64,000 nt of DNA from Diadophis punctatus similis (lineage: Eukaryota; Chordata; Lepidosauria; Squamata; Dipsadidae). Below, piece by piece: positions 51,101-58,484 of the stretch. Positions within the stretch are counted from its first letter, which is position 1. Each line of letters opens with the position of its first letter. The notes under the pieces were generated by a model, which saw nothing but the letters and a program-made list of their open reading frames with translations, was not told where the DNA came from and made no database searches. Where the stretch lies: contig JALIGW010000016.1 in the NCBI GenBank assembly GCA_023053685.1, positions 3,363,001-3,427,000 on the forward strand, written 5' to 3'. Made by a program: the position numbers and the translations under genes.

Positions 51101-52486
51101 AATTTAAATTCAGAATTGGACATTTTATTTGCCGGATTAATGTGAGACCAAAACTCGTGGGTTGGGTTAGGCCAGCATAGCTGGCTGGAGAATTCTGAGA
51201 GTTGAAGTCCACAAGTTTTAAAATTGCCAAGTTTGAAGACCTCTGGGTTAGGCCCTGGAGACTTGAGCAATATTAGCTGTACACATTTATTCTGTCCCTG
51301 TAGAAATTGATTGGAATAGTGTGATGAGGAAGGAGGTGAAGTGCAGGGGTGGGTTCTAACTTACCTCACTGCCGGTTCGCTTCCCCCCACATCCATGTGC
51401 GCGCACGTCAGGGGCGGGTTGCTCACTTACCTTGCTGCCGGAGCCATGCGCGCCCCCTCGCGTGATTTTGCTTCCGCGCATGCGCGGAAGCAAAATCGCA
51501 CCGAAATATCGCGAGGGGGCACGCGTGTGTGTGAGATTTTAGCGCAATTTTGCTTCTGCGCATACACGGAAGCAAAATCTCACCGAAATCTCGTGTGCGC
51601 GCGTCCGCTCATGAGATTTTGGCGAGATTTTGCTTCCGCGCATGCACAGAAGCAAAATCACCCGAAAATCACGGGAAAAAAATGGCAACGTGCCGGGTTG
51701 ACCGGCAGAGAGGGCTCCGGAGCGGTTGCGAAATCCGCAGCTCCCTGCCGGAGCTGCGTACCAAACAGCTCCGGCAGGAACCCACCTCTGGCGCACGTGC
51801 AGTGGCAAAAAATCAGAAAAAAATCCTCCCCCAAAAAGCCAAAAACAAGATGGCGACGCATGTGCAGTGCCGGAAACTCAGCTTCTGGGCAGAAGGGAAA
51901 AAAAACCAAAAAAAACCCCCCAAAAATCCAATTTTTTTTTAAATGGCAGCCTCCACGGACTGGCACTGATCCAGTTCCGTGATGTCATCATGACATCACC
52001 AGGGGGTTGTTATCAGTTCGGGCGAACCGGTCCAAACCGGTCCAAACCAGGAGGAACCCACCTCTGGTGAGGTGAGAGGTAAGGGTTGTCTGTTAAGCAT
52101 TTATTGCTGCCAATCTGATACACTATTTTTAATTTTTTTATTATTGGAAAACTACCATCTAATCTACTTTTGTATTCCAAGAATAAAAAAACAAGACAAC
52201 AGGAAACTTGTGGCATTTCCCATTGATTATTTTTATGGCTCTTTATTCCATCAGAACAAAGCCAATTCAAAATATTCCAGTGAATCTTTTGCGAAAATAG
52301 GATAGCAATTGTTTTCATCCCGTATAAAACCCTATTGCTAGCCTACTCAACATTATAATAATAAAGCTTTTATAATGCATATATGGTGTTTTGCATTAAT
52401 TATCCTGAAAACATTTTGTTTATTTTTCTGTAGGGCAGAGAAATCGTGAAAAAACTGGAGAGAGCAATTGTTGTGTGATCCTGTAG
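18814..52486 (+). CDS. UBL3: UBL3, ubiquitin-like protein 3 (membrane-anchored ubiquitin fold), five coding exons
   Basis: Join 18814-18840, 42845-42953, 47893-47979, 50889-50966 and 52434-52486. The exons splice cleanly (intron phases 0,1,1,1; all GT-AG) to 117 codons plus TAG, the usual UBL3 length. Residues about 10-90 form a ubiquitin-like beta-grasp domain (INLRLILVSGKTKEF near the start, ILRLIYQGRFLHG in the middle, TTVMHLVARE at the end). A short polar linker leads to the C-terminal NCCVIL. CVIL is a CAAX prenylation box (Cys114; the final Leu favours geranylgeranylation) and Cys113 precedes it. Known of the family: UBL3 lacks the ubiquitin C-terminal diglycine, is lipid-anchored at the plasma membrane, and in mammals acts as a modifier that sorts proteins into small extracellular vesicles through the two C-terminal cysteines. 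The start is the first in-frame ATG after a stop at 18616-18618 and has A at -3. It is a single-gene transcription unit, not part of an operon. Confidence 0.97.
18964..21465. other. Intron 1, first part, nothing recognised
   Basis: AT-rich intronic DNA. A short TG run lies at about 21114-21135. No transposon or exon was recognised. Confidence 0.5.
21466..21848. mobile_element. Tc1/mariner-like MITE
   Basis: Left end TATAGGTAGTCCTCAGTTTATG, right end GGATCACCTGTA, inverted and bounded by TA. Internal GATCATGTGACCATGG block. A decayed fragment of the same family lies at about 32795-32840. Confidence 0.65.
22905..23400. mobile_element. L2-like LINE 3' sequences in opposite orientations
   Basis: 22920-22976 is an antisense tail (TGCCGCCCAGCTCCCGAAGG and ACTCTGGGCGGC). 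23100-23400 is a sense copy: the frame holds MRDFSVLALSFETL-like sequence, typical of an L2-clade C-terminus, then a UTR ending GATGGGTGGCCCTATAAATTG. Confidence 0.5.
23912..24047. mobile_element. MITE with TA duplication (CCGTGTTTCCCC family)
   Basis: Begins CCGTGTTTCCCCGAAAATAAG and ends TTTTGGGGGAAACAAGG (inverted). TA at 23910-23911 and 24048-24049. GCTTATT and CTTGGCCTTATT blocks are repeated inside. Tc1/mariner-type by its TA target. Confidence 0.8.
24054..24660 (-). mobile_element. L2-like LINE 3' region
   Basis: On the minus strand a decayed C-terminal frame (about 24230-24270, GLKDF where related copies have ALKTW) runs to a 3' UTR that ends in GCCCAGAATTTCTGGGAGTTGGG and TTTAATAAATTA. 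Several stops, no intact ORF. Confidence 0.45.
25540..25945. mobile_element. Non-autonomous hAT-type element
   Basis: Ends TAGTGATGGCGAACCTATGG and AGGTTCGCCATCACTG. 8-bp duplications ttctaggt (25532-25539) and ttctatgt (25946-25953), 7 of 8. GC-rich body; same family as 9033-9850 but without the hairpin duplication. Confidence 0.87.
26126..26479. mobile_element. Non-autonomous hAT-type element, AACCGGTAG group
   Basis: Starts CAGTGGTGGGATTCAA and ends GAATACCATCTCTG. Flanks atcagaag (26118-26125) and gtcaggag (26480-26487) match at 6 of 8. Contains a 42-bp direct repeat (TACTGCAAAATCCCCATTCC at 26221 and 26263). Siblings: 28907-29244, 56459-56847. Confidence 0.72.
26482..26738. mobile_element. 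hAT-type element, CCCCAA family
   Basis: Starts CAGGAGTCCCCAATCACCG and ends GATTGGGGACTGCTG. Abuts the previous element, so its duplication is not clear. Body resembles 61526-61803 (CACACACATGTGTGC, GTGCAAGTGGAG). Confidence 0.6.
26961..27264 (-). mobile_element. CR1 LINE 3' end
   Basis: Antisense copy of the final part of the ORF in 11701-12850 (GCHKEEGVKLFSKAPEGRTRSN, then RSNLELRRNFL) and the 3' UTR, ending in an ATTCT microsatellite at 26961-26980. Decayed with an in-frame deletion near the end. Confidence 0.9.
27265..27470 (+). mobile_element. Possible L2-like LINE fragment
   Basis: The frame reads LKMTQKLELVQ, resembling the L2-clade KLQLVQNAAARLL segment, then degenerates. Confidence 0.35.
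28464..28556. repeat. Three tandem copies of a 31-bp unit
   Basis: Units begin at 28464, 28495 and 28526 with CAGTTAAAAACAA and differ by one base. Lies in the L2-like 3' UTR. Confidence 0.92.
28907..29244. mobile_element. Non-autonomous hAT-type element inserted in an L2-like LINE
   Basis: Starts CAGGGGTGAAATCC, ends GGATTTCACCACTG. 8-bp duplications catgccat (28899-28906) and cgtgccat (29245-29252), 7 of 8. Reverse orientation of 26126-26479, with a 32-bp GAGAACCGGTAG repeat near its left end. Confidence 0.85.
29401..30081. other. Intron 1 stretch, nothing recognised
   Basis: AT-rich; no exon or named repeat seen. Confidence 0.5.
30090..30467. mobile_element. Non-autonomous hAT-type element, GGTGGGTTC family
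   Basis: Starts CAGAGGTGGGTTC, ends AGAACCCACCCCG. 8-bp duplications agacacac (30082-30089) and agacagac (30468-30475), 7 of 8. Contains G- and T-runs and a GCGCATGTGCGC block. Confidence 0.82.
30476..32340. other. Intron 1 stretch, nothing recognised
   Basis: AT-rich, no coding or named repeat. At 32346-32410 there is a GTGGGCGTGGCCAGCTC fragment of the CAGGGGTGTCAAAC-type hAT family. Confidence 0.45.
32950..33096. mobile_element. Truncated GGTGGGTTC-family hAT fragment
   Basis: Right end GGAACCTACCTCTG at 33083-33096. Body has GCGCATGTGCAGAAGC and GTGCGTGCGCAGAAGC, as in 51344-52066. Left terminus not found. Confidence 0.5.
33105..34189. other. Intron 1 stretch, nothing recognised
   Basis: AT-rich intronic sequence with TAATTATTAAT-type runs near 33640. 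Confidence 0.5.
34198..34658 (-). mobile_element. SPIN-family (SPace INvaders) hAT element, non-autonomous
   Basis: Right terminus read on the minus strand is CAGCGGTTCTCAACCTGTGG followed by GTCGCAACCCCTTTGGG, GACCCTTTCACAAGGGTCGC and CTAAGACCATCAGAAAATAC, the SPIN signature. Left end is CAGTGGTTCTCAACCTTCC, ATGCCACGACCC, GTGGTGACCCCCAACC. Perfect 8-bp duplication CTTTAGTA at 34190-34197 and 34659-34666. SPIN elements are hAT (Buster group) transposons known for horizontal spread among tetrapods. From about 34295 to 34470 the body is replaced by a piece of a GGTGGGTTC-family element. Confidence 0.9.
34295..34470. mobile_element. GGTGGGTTC-family hAT fragment inside the SPIN copy
   Basis: Begins CAGGGGTGGGTTCTAACTTA; includes GGGCATGCGCAGTG and AAGATGGCGACGCATGCGC. 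No matching right terminus, so it is truncated or the join was deleted; right boundary approximate. Confidence 0.55.
35113..35310 (-). mobile_element. Sauria-type SINE, antisense, truncated
   Basis: Starts with the reverse of the (A)GGTAAAGG-type tail (GTAAAGGTAAAAG). It then carries CTAGGGCACAGTGCTCATCTC, TTCCGTGGTCATGTGGCC and CGCCAAAGGTGCATAGAACA, the conserved middle of squamate Sauria SINEs in reverse. The tRNA-related head is missing. Confidence 0.75.
35311..37000. other. Intron 1 stretch, nothing recognised
   Basis: AT-rich intronic DNA without recognised repeats or exons. Confidence 0.5.
37009..37547. mobile_element. hAT-type element with internal 49-bp minisatellite
   Basis: Starts CAGGGGTGTCAAACTC, ends GTGTTTGACACACCTG. 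Flanks atctggag (37001-37008) and ctctggag (37548-37555), 7 of 8. Five copies of a 49-bp unit (starts 37212, 37261, 37310, 37359, 37408). Because 49 is not a multiple of three, each frame shows the same peptide in shifted order, which explains the long minus-strand open frames. Confidence 0.88.
37725..37795 (-). mobile_element. L2-like LINE tail fragment
   Basis: TTTATTTTATTTAATTTGG followed by CTATGCCGCCCTACTCCCTG is the antisense tail seen at 22920 and 24080. Confidence 0.45.
38540..38735. mobile_element. SPIN-like terminus fused to a GC-rich segment
   Basis: 38701-38732 read in reverse (CAGTGGTTCTCAACCTTCC, TAATGCCAC) equals the left end of the SPIN copy at 34198. It is joined to a GC-rich CpG-bearing block (38560-38690) not present in that copy. 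No opposite terminus was found. Confidence 0.5.
38749..38947. mobile_element. hAT-type fold-back sequence (AAACCTGGG family)
   Basis: Begins CAGGAGTCTGCAACCTTAAA, the inverted form of the end at 16595-16613. GGAAGCCACAAAACCTGGG (about 38814) is mirrored by CCCAGGTTTTGTGGCTCCCGG (about 38893), forming a hairpin. Confidence 0.65.
38941..39141. repeat. Pyrimidine tract, (CT)n-rich
   Basis: About 200 nt almost entirely C and T on the + strand with TCTCTC and CCTCTC runs; adjoins the TG run. Confidence 0.95.
39142..39190. repeat. (TG)n microsatellite
   Basis: About 24 uninterrupted GT units. Confidence 0.97.
39417..39928. repeat. Large imperfect inverted repeat (hairpin, arms about 170-180 bp)
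   Basis: Left arm about 39417-39587, right arm about 39749-39928, separated by about 160 nt. Arms start and end CACTCCTCGCCTGAGAAGG / CCTTCTCAGGCGAGGAGTG. Probably the core of a fold-back transposon whose other pieces are at 38749-38947. Open frames on both strands reflect the symmetry. Confidence 0.85.
39961..40789. other. Intron 1 stretch, nothing recognised
   Basis: AT-rich; no exon or named repeat. Confidence 0.5.
40790..41860 (-). mobile_element. Ancient CR1/L3-like LINE remnant (endonuclease and linker)
   Basis: On the minus strand, frames broken by stops give VDVYYYLHNQVEEVDE (about 41730), VMENFNYPDI (about 41650, matching the GDFNYPDICW endonuclease motif) and YFMLDLILINKEHLVEE (about 41510). 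Downstream come KIYIQGQVTKE (about 41180) and LRLVENLKNKITLKIQNKKE (about 41060). The order matches CR1 ORF2 from endonuclease into the region before the reverse transcriptase, which is absent. Confidence 0.7.
41861..42844. other. End of intron 1, nothing firmly recognised
   Basis: AT-rich sequence up to the exon 2 acceptor. 42000-42270 may extend the LINE remnant but has no motif I can identify. Confidence 0.45.
42845..42953 (+). CDS. UBL3: UBL3 coding exon 2 (residues 10-46)
   Basis: The exon is 109 nt, preceded by a CTACAG acceptor and followed by GTAAGT at 42954 (phase 1). It encodes the first beta hairpin and helix of the ubiquitin-like fold, from INLRLILVSG to HVYDNWPM. Residue 33 is Gly (codon GGG) in the segment NDSAGDIAKH; I recall Ser at this place in mammals. 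Confidence 0.97.
45740..45850. mobile_element. hAT-related fragment (TGTCACTCATGTCGAGG)
   Basis: ATATGGCCAACTCGATGTCA and TCGAGGGGCGCC blocks resemble the body of the CAGGGGTGTCAAAC family and the fragment at 32346-32410. No termini. Confidence 0.4.
45990..46395 (+). mobile_element. CR1 LINE 3' fragment
   Basis: Frame gives CHKRRGGNVFSKAAEGKTRS, RSNLKLRRNFLTVGTINQWN and LEVFKKRLDIHFSEMV, homologous to the end of the ORF in 11701-12850. A short insertion (46236-46310) precedes the 3' UTR (GAGGTTGGACTGGAAGACC) and GTT/TTATT tail. Confidence 0.88.
46825..47060 (+). mobile_element. tRNA-derived SINE
   Basis: B-box-like CAGTTCGAATCTCACC (about 46883), then TTCCGAGGTCGGTAAAATGA, GGGGGCAATATGCTG, GCACTGTGAAGCGGTATATA and a TGCTATTGCTAT tail. 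Same family as 16079-16730. The head is partial. Confidence 0.8.
47893..47979 (+). CDS. UBL3: UBL3 coding exon 3 (residues 46-75)
   Basis: The exon is 87 nt, preceded by a pyrimidine-rich CTTTTCCAG acceptor and followed by a GTAATG donor at 47980 (phase 1). It encodes DWEEEQVSSPNILRLIYQG and RFLHGNVTLG, the middle strands of the beta-grasp domain including the LIYQG(R/K) segment typical of ubiquitin-like folds. Confidence 0.97.
47980..50888 (+). other. UBL3: UBL3 intron 3
   Basis: Bounded by GTAATG and TTTTGCAG. The only recognised insertion is the hAT-type element at 49746-50236; the rest is AT-rich and unremarkable. Confidence 0.9.
49746..50236. mobile_element. Non-autonomous hAT-type element in UBL3 intron 3
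   Basis: Ends CCGTGATGGCGAACCTATGG and AGGTTCGCTATCACTG. Perfect 8-bp duplication CTATAGGT at 49738-49745 and 50237-50244. Two internal pairs GGCTTCAGGGAAGAC / CTGAAGCCTGGGGAGGGC in opposite orientation. Same family as 9033-9850. Confidence 0.92.
50889..50966 (+). CDS. UBL3: UBL3 coding exon 4 (residues 75-101)
   Basis: The exon is 78 nt, preceded by a TTTTGCAG acceptor and followed by a GTAGGC donor at 50967 (phase 1). It encodes ALKLPFGKTTVMHLVARE and TLPEPNSQ: the last strand of the ubiquitin-like domain (VMHLVARE) and the start of the C-terminal linker. Confidence 0.97.
51344..52066. mobile_element. GGTGGGTTC-family hAT element interrupted by a related copy
   Basis: Outer element is 51344-51408 plus 51799-52066, starting CAGGGGTGGGTTCTAAC and ending GGAACCCACCTCTG. 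Flanks gtgaagtg (51336-51343) and gtgaggtg (52067-52074), 7 of 8. Includes GATGTCATCATGACATCACC near the right end. Lies in UBL3 intron 4. Confidence 0.87.
51409..51790. mobile_element. Inner hAT element nested in a related hAT
   Basis: Starts CAGGGGCGGGTTGCTCAC, ends GGAACCCACCTCTG. Perfect 8-bp duplication GCGCACGT at 51401-51408 and 51791-51798. The body repeats TTTTGCTTC(C/T)GCGCAT blocks several times in both orientations. Confidence 0.92.
52434..52486 (+). CDS. UBL3: UBL3 coding exon 5 (residues 101-117 and stop)
   Basis: Follows a TTTTTCTGTAG acceptor. Encodes GQRNREKTGESNCCVIL and a TAG stop at 52484-52486. It carries the whole membrane-targeting tail: a basic/polar linker, the CC pair (residues 113-114) and the CAAX motif. 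The exon continues into the 3' UTR. Confidence 0.97.
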
Positions 52487-54130
52487 AAGCGCCACTGTAT
52501 CTGCTACTTGTGATGTAGAATAGTTTTTGTCTCTCATGCTGCAGGATTAGAGGAGACCAACATTGTTTCAAAAACCCTTTCTGCCTATCTATGAATCCAC
52601 TGAACTGAAATATTACATGAACCTGGTCACCCTTTTTTTCTAGAACAATGAATACTTTTTTATTTCTACTCTTTATGTTGTTGAACAAGCTTATTAACGC
52701 ATCATTTCGCCAATGAATTTTCTCTCCAAGAAAAAAAAATTAACTACTCTTCAGCAGAAATCATTTTGCTACCTTAAAATCATTCTTAACCGGAACTTTA
52801 ACCAATCACGAATACTAGAGGCAATTTGCACTAAAACGGTTGACAATATATAGACCTCATCAACAAATGTTCTTAAGTATTTCCAACACCGAGAAATGAA
52901 TCAGCACTGAAAAAAAATCCATAGTTTTTTTTCCCTTAAATTCAGTCATGGCCAATAGAAAGCAGGGAGATAGATGGGCGGGAAAGAGTAACTACTAAGT
53001 AAATTCTACCTAAGTCACCCTTGATGACCAAGTGGCACAAAACACTTAACTACTAAAATTGTCTATATATATATAAAAAAAATCTCACTGCAACAAACTA
53101 TGTGCCTGTAATTTTAAAGCACTCTGTTGGAGGGCTCTTGCAACTTTTTTTTTTAATTGATGTGCACTCTTCTTTCGTACATTTGTTGAGTGCTTGTTTA
53201 GACAGCACAAATAAGTGCAGAGAGTGCATTTCCTAGCCTTAATATGGGAGGGGTAATTTCCTGTAGTTCATAGGCTTTTATTATTGTGCATAAATATTAA
53301 AGACCTCATTTACTAATCAATTTATGTCTTTGAATATCTACAATTGATGTTTTTCAGTCATCCTTATTCATCTGATCTTAGTGTCCAGTGTCATGCTTAC
53401 TCAACAGTGACTTCAAAGAGATAATTAAAAGAAAAAGAGGATAAAATAGAAAAAAAAATGCTAAATGATGAGTTCATTTGTTTGTTATTTGCATTTGATA
53501 TTAGTGCTTGCAATTGTATTGGAAATCAAAAGCTGTTTTTTAAAAGCATACATAGTTACAAAGGATGCCATTATTTTATTTCATGTAATTTAAAAAGAGA
53601 TATGCTAAAAAAATTTGCACAGCACTAAAGCATGAGGTAGTTTCATCTAAACTTGTAAAAATTATATAAAGATTTTATATTTTTTCTACTAGGGAGAAAT
53701 CTTCCTAGTTGAAAGTAAAAAAATATGTAGAATATATTTAATTAAAAAAAACTTATAAAAACATGGCTATAGAACTTAAGTATAGATTGGCGGGTAAAAT
53801 AATACAACAATAAACTATATAAATAGATCTAGGCTTTTAAAGATGCAGACTGACATTGTGTTCTGTATTTGAGTCCATAGCCATTACAGACGTTCCGTGT
53901 TTTGAATGATCTTCATTTAAATGTAATCAGGTTACTTTATTCAATGTTACTGCTTTGAGAAAATGCTTTATATGCAGTAGGCCTACAAAGATATTGTTCA
54001 TAATGATCAAAATTAAATTTGTATAGAGCAGAGTTTTAAACAAATTGTAAATAGCACTAAACATTTTCCTTCTGCAACCTGTACTGATAGATTCTTCTGT
54101 AAACTAAATAAAAGAAGAATATTGTAGTGC
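52487..54130 (+). other. UBL3: UBL3 3' UTR
   Basis: AT-rich sequence with no recognised transposon, following the stop codon. Candidate poly(A) signals AATAAA occur at 53809-53814 and 54107-54112. The second is followed by a GT-rich stretch (about 54128-54150), as expected downstream of cleavage. Length of about 1.6 kb is an estimate. Confidence 0.65.
54107..54112 (+). terminator. UBL3: Likely distal poly(A) signal of UBL3
   Basis: AATAAA with a TTGGTTGTGATTTGG-type downstream element about 20 nt further on. A proximal AATAAA at 53809-53814 may give a shorter transcript. Confidence 0.6.
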
Positions 54131-54624
54131 ACTTGGTTGTGATTTGGGGCGCTTGATCTGGCCTGCATCATTTTTAAATTAGTTCTATTGTAACAGAACT
54201 CTCCTAGTTCTCTTTTTAATCATTACATTACTAGGTTTGGAATACCAGGAGTGATGTGAGTTTTACAATTTAGTTTGATTGTATTTGTTTCAGTTTTACC
54301 AGTCTTTTCTATGGAAGCTGAAGATGATGCACATTTCAAGATTTCTCCTCCTTTTGGTTTCTATAACAAGCCACTATGACGTCAATAGTCTATCCAATAT
54401 CTATCATCACATCACTGTGCAATTAATGTCATGATGTACTTGTCCTATGATATCTGACACAAATTGCATCTTTTGCATAATGTTATGTCATGCCCCTTGC
54501 CTCAAGGAATTCTGTGATGTCCTTTACCTTCTTACAGAGACAAGAGATGTGGTGGTGCAGTCTGAATAGTGGCACTTGGCAGTGCTGAGACCGGTTTTAA
54601 AGTGGTGGCCTGGGCAAGCCTTTG

Positions 54625-54782
54625 GGGAATGCCACAACTTGGGGCCCTTTTGCGACCTTCTGACAAAGGCAAAGTCAATGGTGAAGCCAGATTCACTTAA
54701 CAACCATGTCACTGAAGCAGTCGGTGTGATGCTTACCAACTGCGATTCACTCAAAAAGTGGCAAGAACACGTGAAATGTTAA
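54625..54782. mobile_element. Tc1/mariner-like MITE internal fragment
   Basis: CCTTTTGCGACCTTCTGACA, AAGTCAATGGTGAAGCCAG and TTCACTTAACAACCATGTC match the interior of the MITE at 12850-13224. Joined directly to a CR1 copy, again pointing to CR1 insertion into this MITE family. Confidence 0.75.
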
Positions 54783-55312
54783 TGCCCTTTATAATGCCTT
54801 GGTAAGGCCATACTTGGAATACTGCATCCAGTTTTGGTTGCCACGATGTAAAAAAGATTTTGGGACTCTAGAAAGAGTGCAGAGAAGAGCAACAAAGATG
54901 ATTAGGGATTGGAGGCTAAAACATATAAAGAACGGTTGCAGGAACTGGGAATATCTAGTTTAATGAAAAGAAGGACTAGGGGAGACACAGTAGTGTTCAA
55001 ATATCTCAGGGGCTGCCACAAAGAAGAGGGAGTCAAGCTATTCTCCAAAGCACCTGAAGGCAGGACAAGAAGCAATGGTGGAAACTAATATAGGAGAGAA
55101 ACAACTTAGAACTAAAGAGAAATTTCCTGACAGAACAATTAATCATTGGAACAACTTGCCTCCAGAAGTTATAAATGCTCCAACACTGGAAGTTTTAAAG
55201 AAGAGATTGGATAACCATTTGTCTGAAGTGATGTAGGGTATCCTGCCAAAGCAGGGGGTTGGACTAGAAGACCTCCAAGGTCCTTTCCAACTCTGCTATT
55301 CTATTCTACAGC
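54783..55312 (+). mobile_element. CR1 LINE 3' fragment
   Basis: Begins in the [19 protein letters not shown] segment, continues through MKRRTRGD and EGVKLFSKAPEGRTRSN, and ends with GGTTGGACTAGAAGACC and a CTATTCTATTCT microsatellite. Single-base gaps break the frame, so it is not coding. Confidence 0.9.
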
Positions 55313-56250
55313 TGACTTTTTGTAATGGATGACCTTGTCCAGTGGCTCCATGTAAACAGAAGTGGGGAGACTGTCAAGCCATGTGGGACCCTGCATAGCA
55401 GTTACCTCAGGCTAATTCCCCCCCCCACCTTCCTACATCAACTGAAACTGACCCCGAAAAACGAATCATTACAGTACAGTGCCCAAACCTCAAAGGTTGT
55501 TCAAAATGATGGCATCAAATGCTGATGAAAGAGCAATCAAGGACCAGGAGGATCGTACCATCCCACTCGGAGCCCCAGCAGAAGTCACCTACAAGGACAG
55601 TCCATGCTTCCTCGTTGTACCCAGACCTAAATCGGTCTGAAAGAGGTTAAGATAATCTGCTTTCTCCAGTATCCACGCTGACAGCTAACTCTGATCAAAT
55701 CTGAGTGACTTTATTTGTCAGAAAATCAGCAAATTCCTCAGCACACCCCTGCAGATAAATCTCTTGAGTCTACCTTTCCCAGAAAGACCTGGGTCACCCT
55801 GAAAAAGGCCGCTGGGCAATTACCAGCAGATGCAATTTATGCAGAGAAGTATTTCCGCTTTGCCGCATGAATCGCCCACAAGGTAGTAGGATTAATCACT
55901 GTTTGAACCAACCATTATATCTCGGCAAGCCTTGATGAGCAGGAGAGATAAGGATCTGCATCCAGGTGGCAGCACTTAACTTCTTGCAAAATCCTCTCCA
56001 CTTTCTTGAGACTCACAGGCTCAAACTCTTCTCAGACAATGGAGCAAGTACCCTCCCCAATCAGACCCACAGGACCTGCCAAGCCAGAGTCTGACTCCAA
56101 AAACATTCAAACAACTATATCTGCCAGATGTGTGAAATATTCAGATTGCAGCCCTCAAAATATTTCATTTTCTATTGACCTCCATAATGGTCTTAGTTGC
56201 TTTAAAAAAGGGCTGCAGGGTGGCATTCTACACACGCAGTAAGGGCAGAA
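55313..56250 (-). mobile_element. Possible L2-like or other LINE-derived repeat, antisense
   Basis: CAAGCCATGTGGGACCCTGC, GATGAAAGAGCAATCAAGGACCAG and CACTCGGAGCCCCAGCAGAAG resemble a repeat common in reptile genomes and similar in style to 24054-24660. No coding motif was secured; extent approximate. Confidence 0.35.
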
Positions 56251-56458
56251 AATCATGTTTTGCTAACTTTATGATAATTAAAATATAGGTTTTAATTCCT
56301 AATATAGGTTCATACAAGTATTTGATCGGACTCATTATTCACCTTTCCCTAGTAGCATTCTAGGCATTTCTTCTGATGCTACATTTCTTGGAGTTTTGTC
56401 AGAAAACCAAATAGCCCACTAAGATCAATGTGTAGAAATAAGGTCCCCAGGTCTAATC

Positions 56459-56847
56459 CAGTGGTGGGATTCAAATTTTTTTACTACCGGTTCTGTGGGC
56501 GTGCTTGGTGGGCATGGCGTGACTTGGTGGGCGTAGCAGGGGAAGGGTACTGTAAAATCTCCATTCCCTCCCCATTCCAGGGGAAGGTTATGCAAAATCC
56601 CCATTTCCTCCCGATCAGCTGGGACTCGGGAGGCAGAGAATAGATGAGGGCAGGGCCAGTCAGAGGTGGTATTTACCAGTTCTTTGAACTACTCATTATT
56701 TCTGCTACTGGTTCTCTGAACTACTCAAAATGTCCACTACTGGTTCTCTGAACTACTCAAAATTTCTGCTACTGGTTCTCCGAACTACTCAAAATTTCCG
56801 CTACTGGTTCTCCAGAACTGGTCAGAACCTGCTGACACCCACCTCTG
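56459..56847. mobile_element. Non-autonomous hAT-type element with 32-bp minisatellite
   Basis: Starts CAGTGGTGGGATTCAA, ends ACACCCACCTCTG. Flanks gtctaatc (56451-56458) and gtgtaatc (56848-56855), 7 of 8. Four units of 32 bp (CTACTGGTTCTC at 56705, 56737, 56769, 56801). Sibling of 26126-26479 and 28907-29244. Confidence 0.87.
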
Positions 56848-56855
56848 GTGTAATC

Positions 56856-58484
56856 TTACCCAAGACCAGCAACACTGCCTTGTTTCAGGAAGTAACCAAG
56901 ACTTCTAAAGAACAGCTCAGTAAAGACTCAGAAAACTCACCAAGTGGACTTTCTTGAAACCAAGTTTCAGGCATTTAGGGTAGGATCAATCCAATTGGAC
57001 CCATTTCCCTGGAAAGGGGGGGGGATAGTATTAGTGGAAAGCTACAAGCTAACCATTAAGTGATCCGATCCTGACAAGAGTCATATGTTAATCTTCCTAC
57101 GATCTAAAACCTGGGAAACTAGAAAATATGGAAGAGTTTACAGAAGAGGTGGGAAGCCACTGAAGATGTGATGGAAGTTTTCCTTCTAATTTGGTAATCT
57201 ATGGTTCATCACATACTGAGTCTGCATGGGTACACATTGTGGGTACACTGTGAACTATACAAGGGATGAATAAATTCTTGTATATTTCATATTGATGGCT
57301 ATCAGTTAGTTTTCCTGTCCTGGAGAAGAACTTCGGGTGAAGTGTTATCACAAGAAGAAAGAACAAGCATATTTTATTCACTGTTGCTTTATTTATGTAG
57401 AGTTTGCTTGATTTGGGAATTGTAAGAATGGCAGTAGAAACCTTTAGCTTCATAACAGTCTAGTGTTCCCACCATTAAACTTTTGGAACTCCCTTCCCTC
57501 CCTATACAAATTAAGGGAAACATTTTTGACACTAATCCATTCCCTAGGCACCACCAAAGTCCCCCTATGGGAACTACAGAGCCATTACACTTTCATTTCC
57601 TCTCCTAAATATATAATATGAAGCAAACATTGTGCTGCACAAAATCTGCTGTTTGCTATCACACACTGGGGGTATGATCCTGGAGACACTTGGAGGCTGG
57701 AAGTGTGTATTGGGGAGAGGGGTGGGTTTTGTTCCCTCTCAGCTATGCAGTCTGGAACTGAAGATACACATCACAAAAGTAAGAATAAATAATTCCCTGA
57801 ATTTGAATTTGGGAAGCCACTGAAGATGTGGACCTTGGATGGACCTTTCTGCTTCCTTCCTGAGATCCAGAATTTGTTGCTGGGAATGATATTTAAAACA
57901 GCCCCCACCTCCTTCTTAATGGGACAATATGACCCTTCAAAAGTGGGCAAACTCTGGATCACAGAAGGAACAGCAAGTTTTGAAGCAGACTCCAAACACC
58001 AAAACATGCTGAGGCACAGCCCAAAGACGGTCAGGGTATAGAAAAATCTCAACTAGTTTCTGTAAAGAAGCAAGCAGAGCAAGACCACAGCATGCAACAA
58101 CTCTGTGCAGAGTTTGATAATTCACATCCAGAAAGAGAGGACTGGCTAAGGGTGGTAGGAGGAAGGAGAAGAGACACTGACACCACAAGTCCTTAGAGAA
58201 GGATTGAAAGGGGTGTTCATATGTACAAGGACAATTTGGCGACAATAACTGACAATGTAGGAAATAAGAATGACTCGAAGATCTAGGAAATAGTCAAGAT
58301 ATGCAAAAAATATAGATATAAGAAATGTGAAATAGAAAAACACAGATATAAAACTAAAAGACAGAACCATAGAGATTAAATACGAAAAACGTTTTATGAA
58401 GCTACTGGCAATAGAAAAACCATACATATTTTTAAAATTATAATTTGTCAAACAAAAACAGGAATAATATAAAAATACAGTGAC
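56856..58484. other. 3' intergenic stretch, nothing recognised
   Basis: Mixed composition. A 20-bp phrase GGGAAGCCACTGAAGATGTG occurs twice (about 57151 and 57811). No gene seen. Confidence 0.45.

Larger units (their letters stand above)
50967..52433 (+). other. UBL3: UBL3 intron 4
   Basis: Bounded by GTAGGC and TTCTGTAG. Half of this short intron is a nested pair of hAT elements (51344-52066); a fold-back fragment lies at 51165-51245. Confidence 0.9.

Noticed and set aside
56705..56832. Regularly spaced 32-bp repeats, considered as a CRISPR array
   Set aside because: Units are directly tandem without unique spacers, inside a MITE, in an animal genome.
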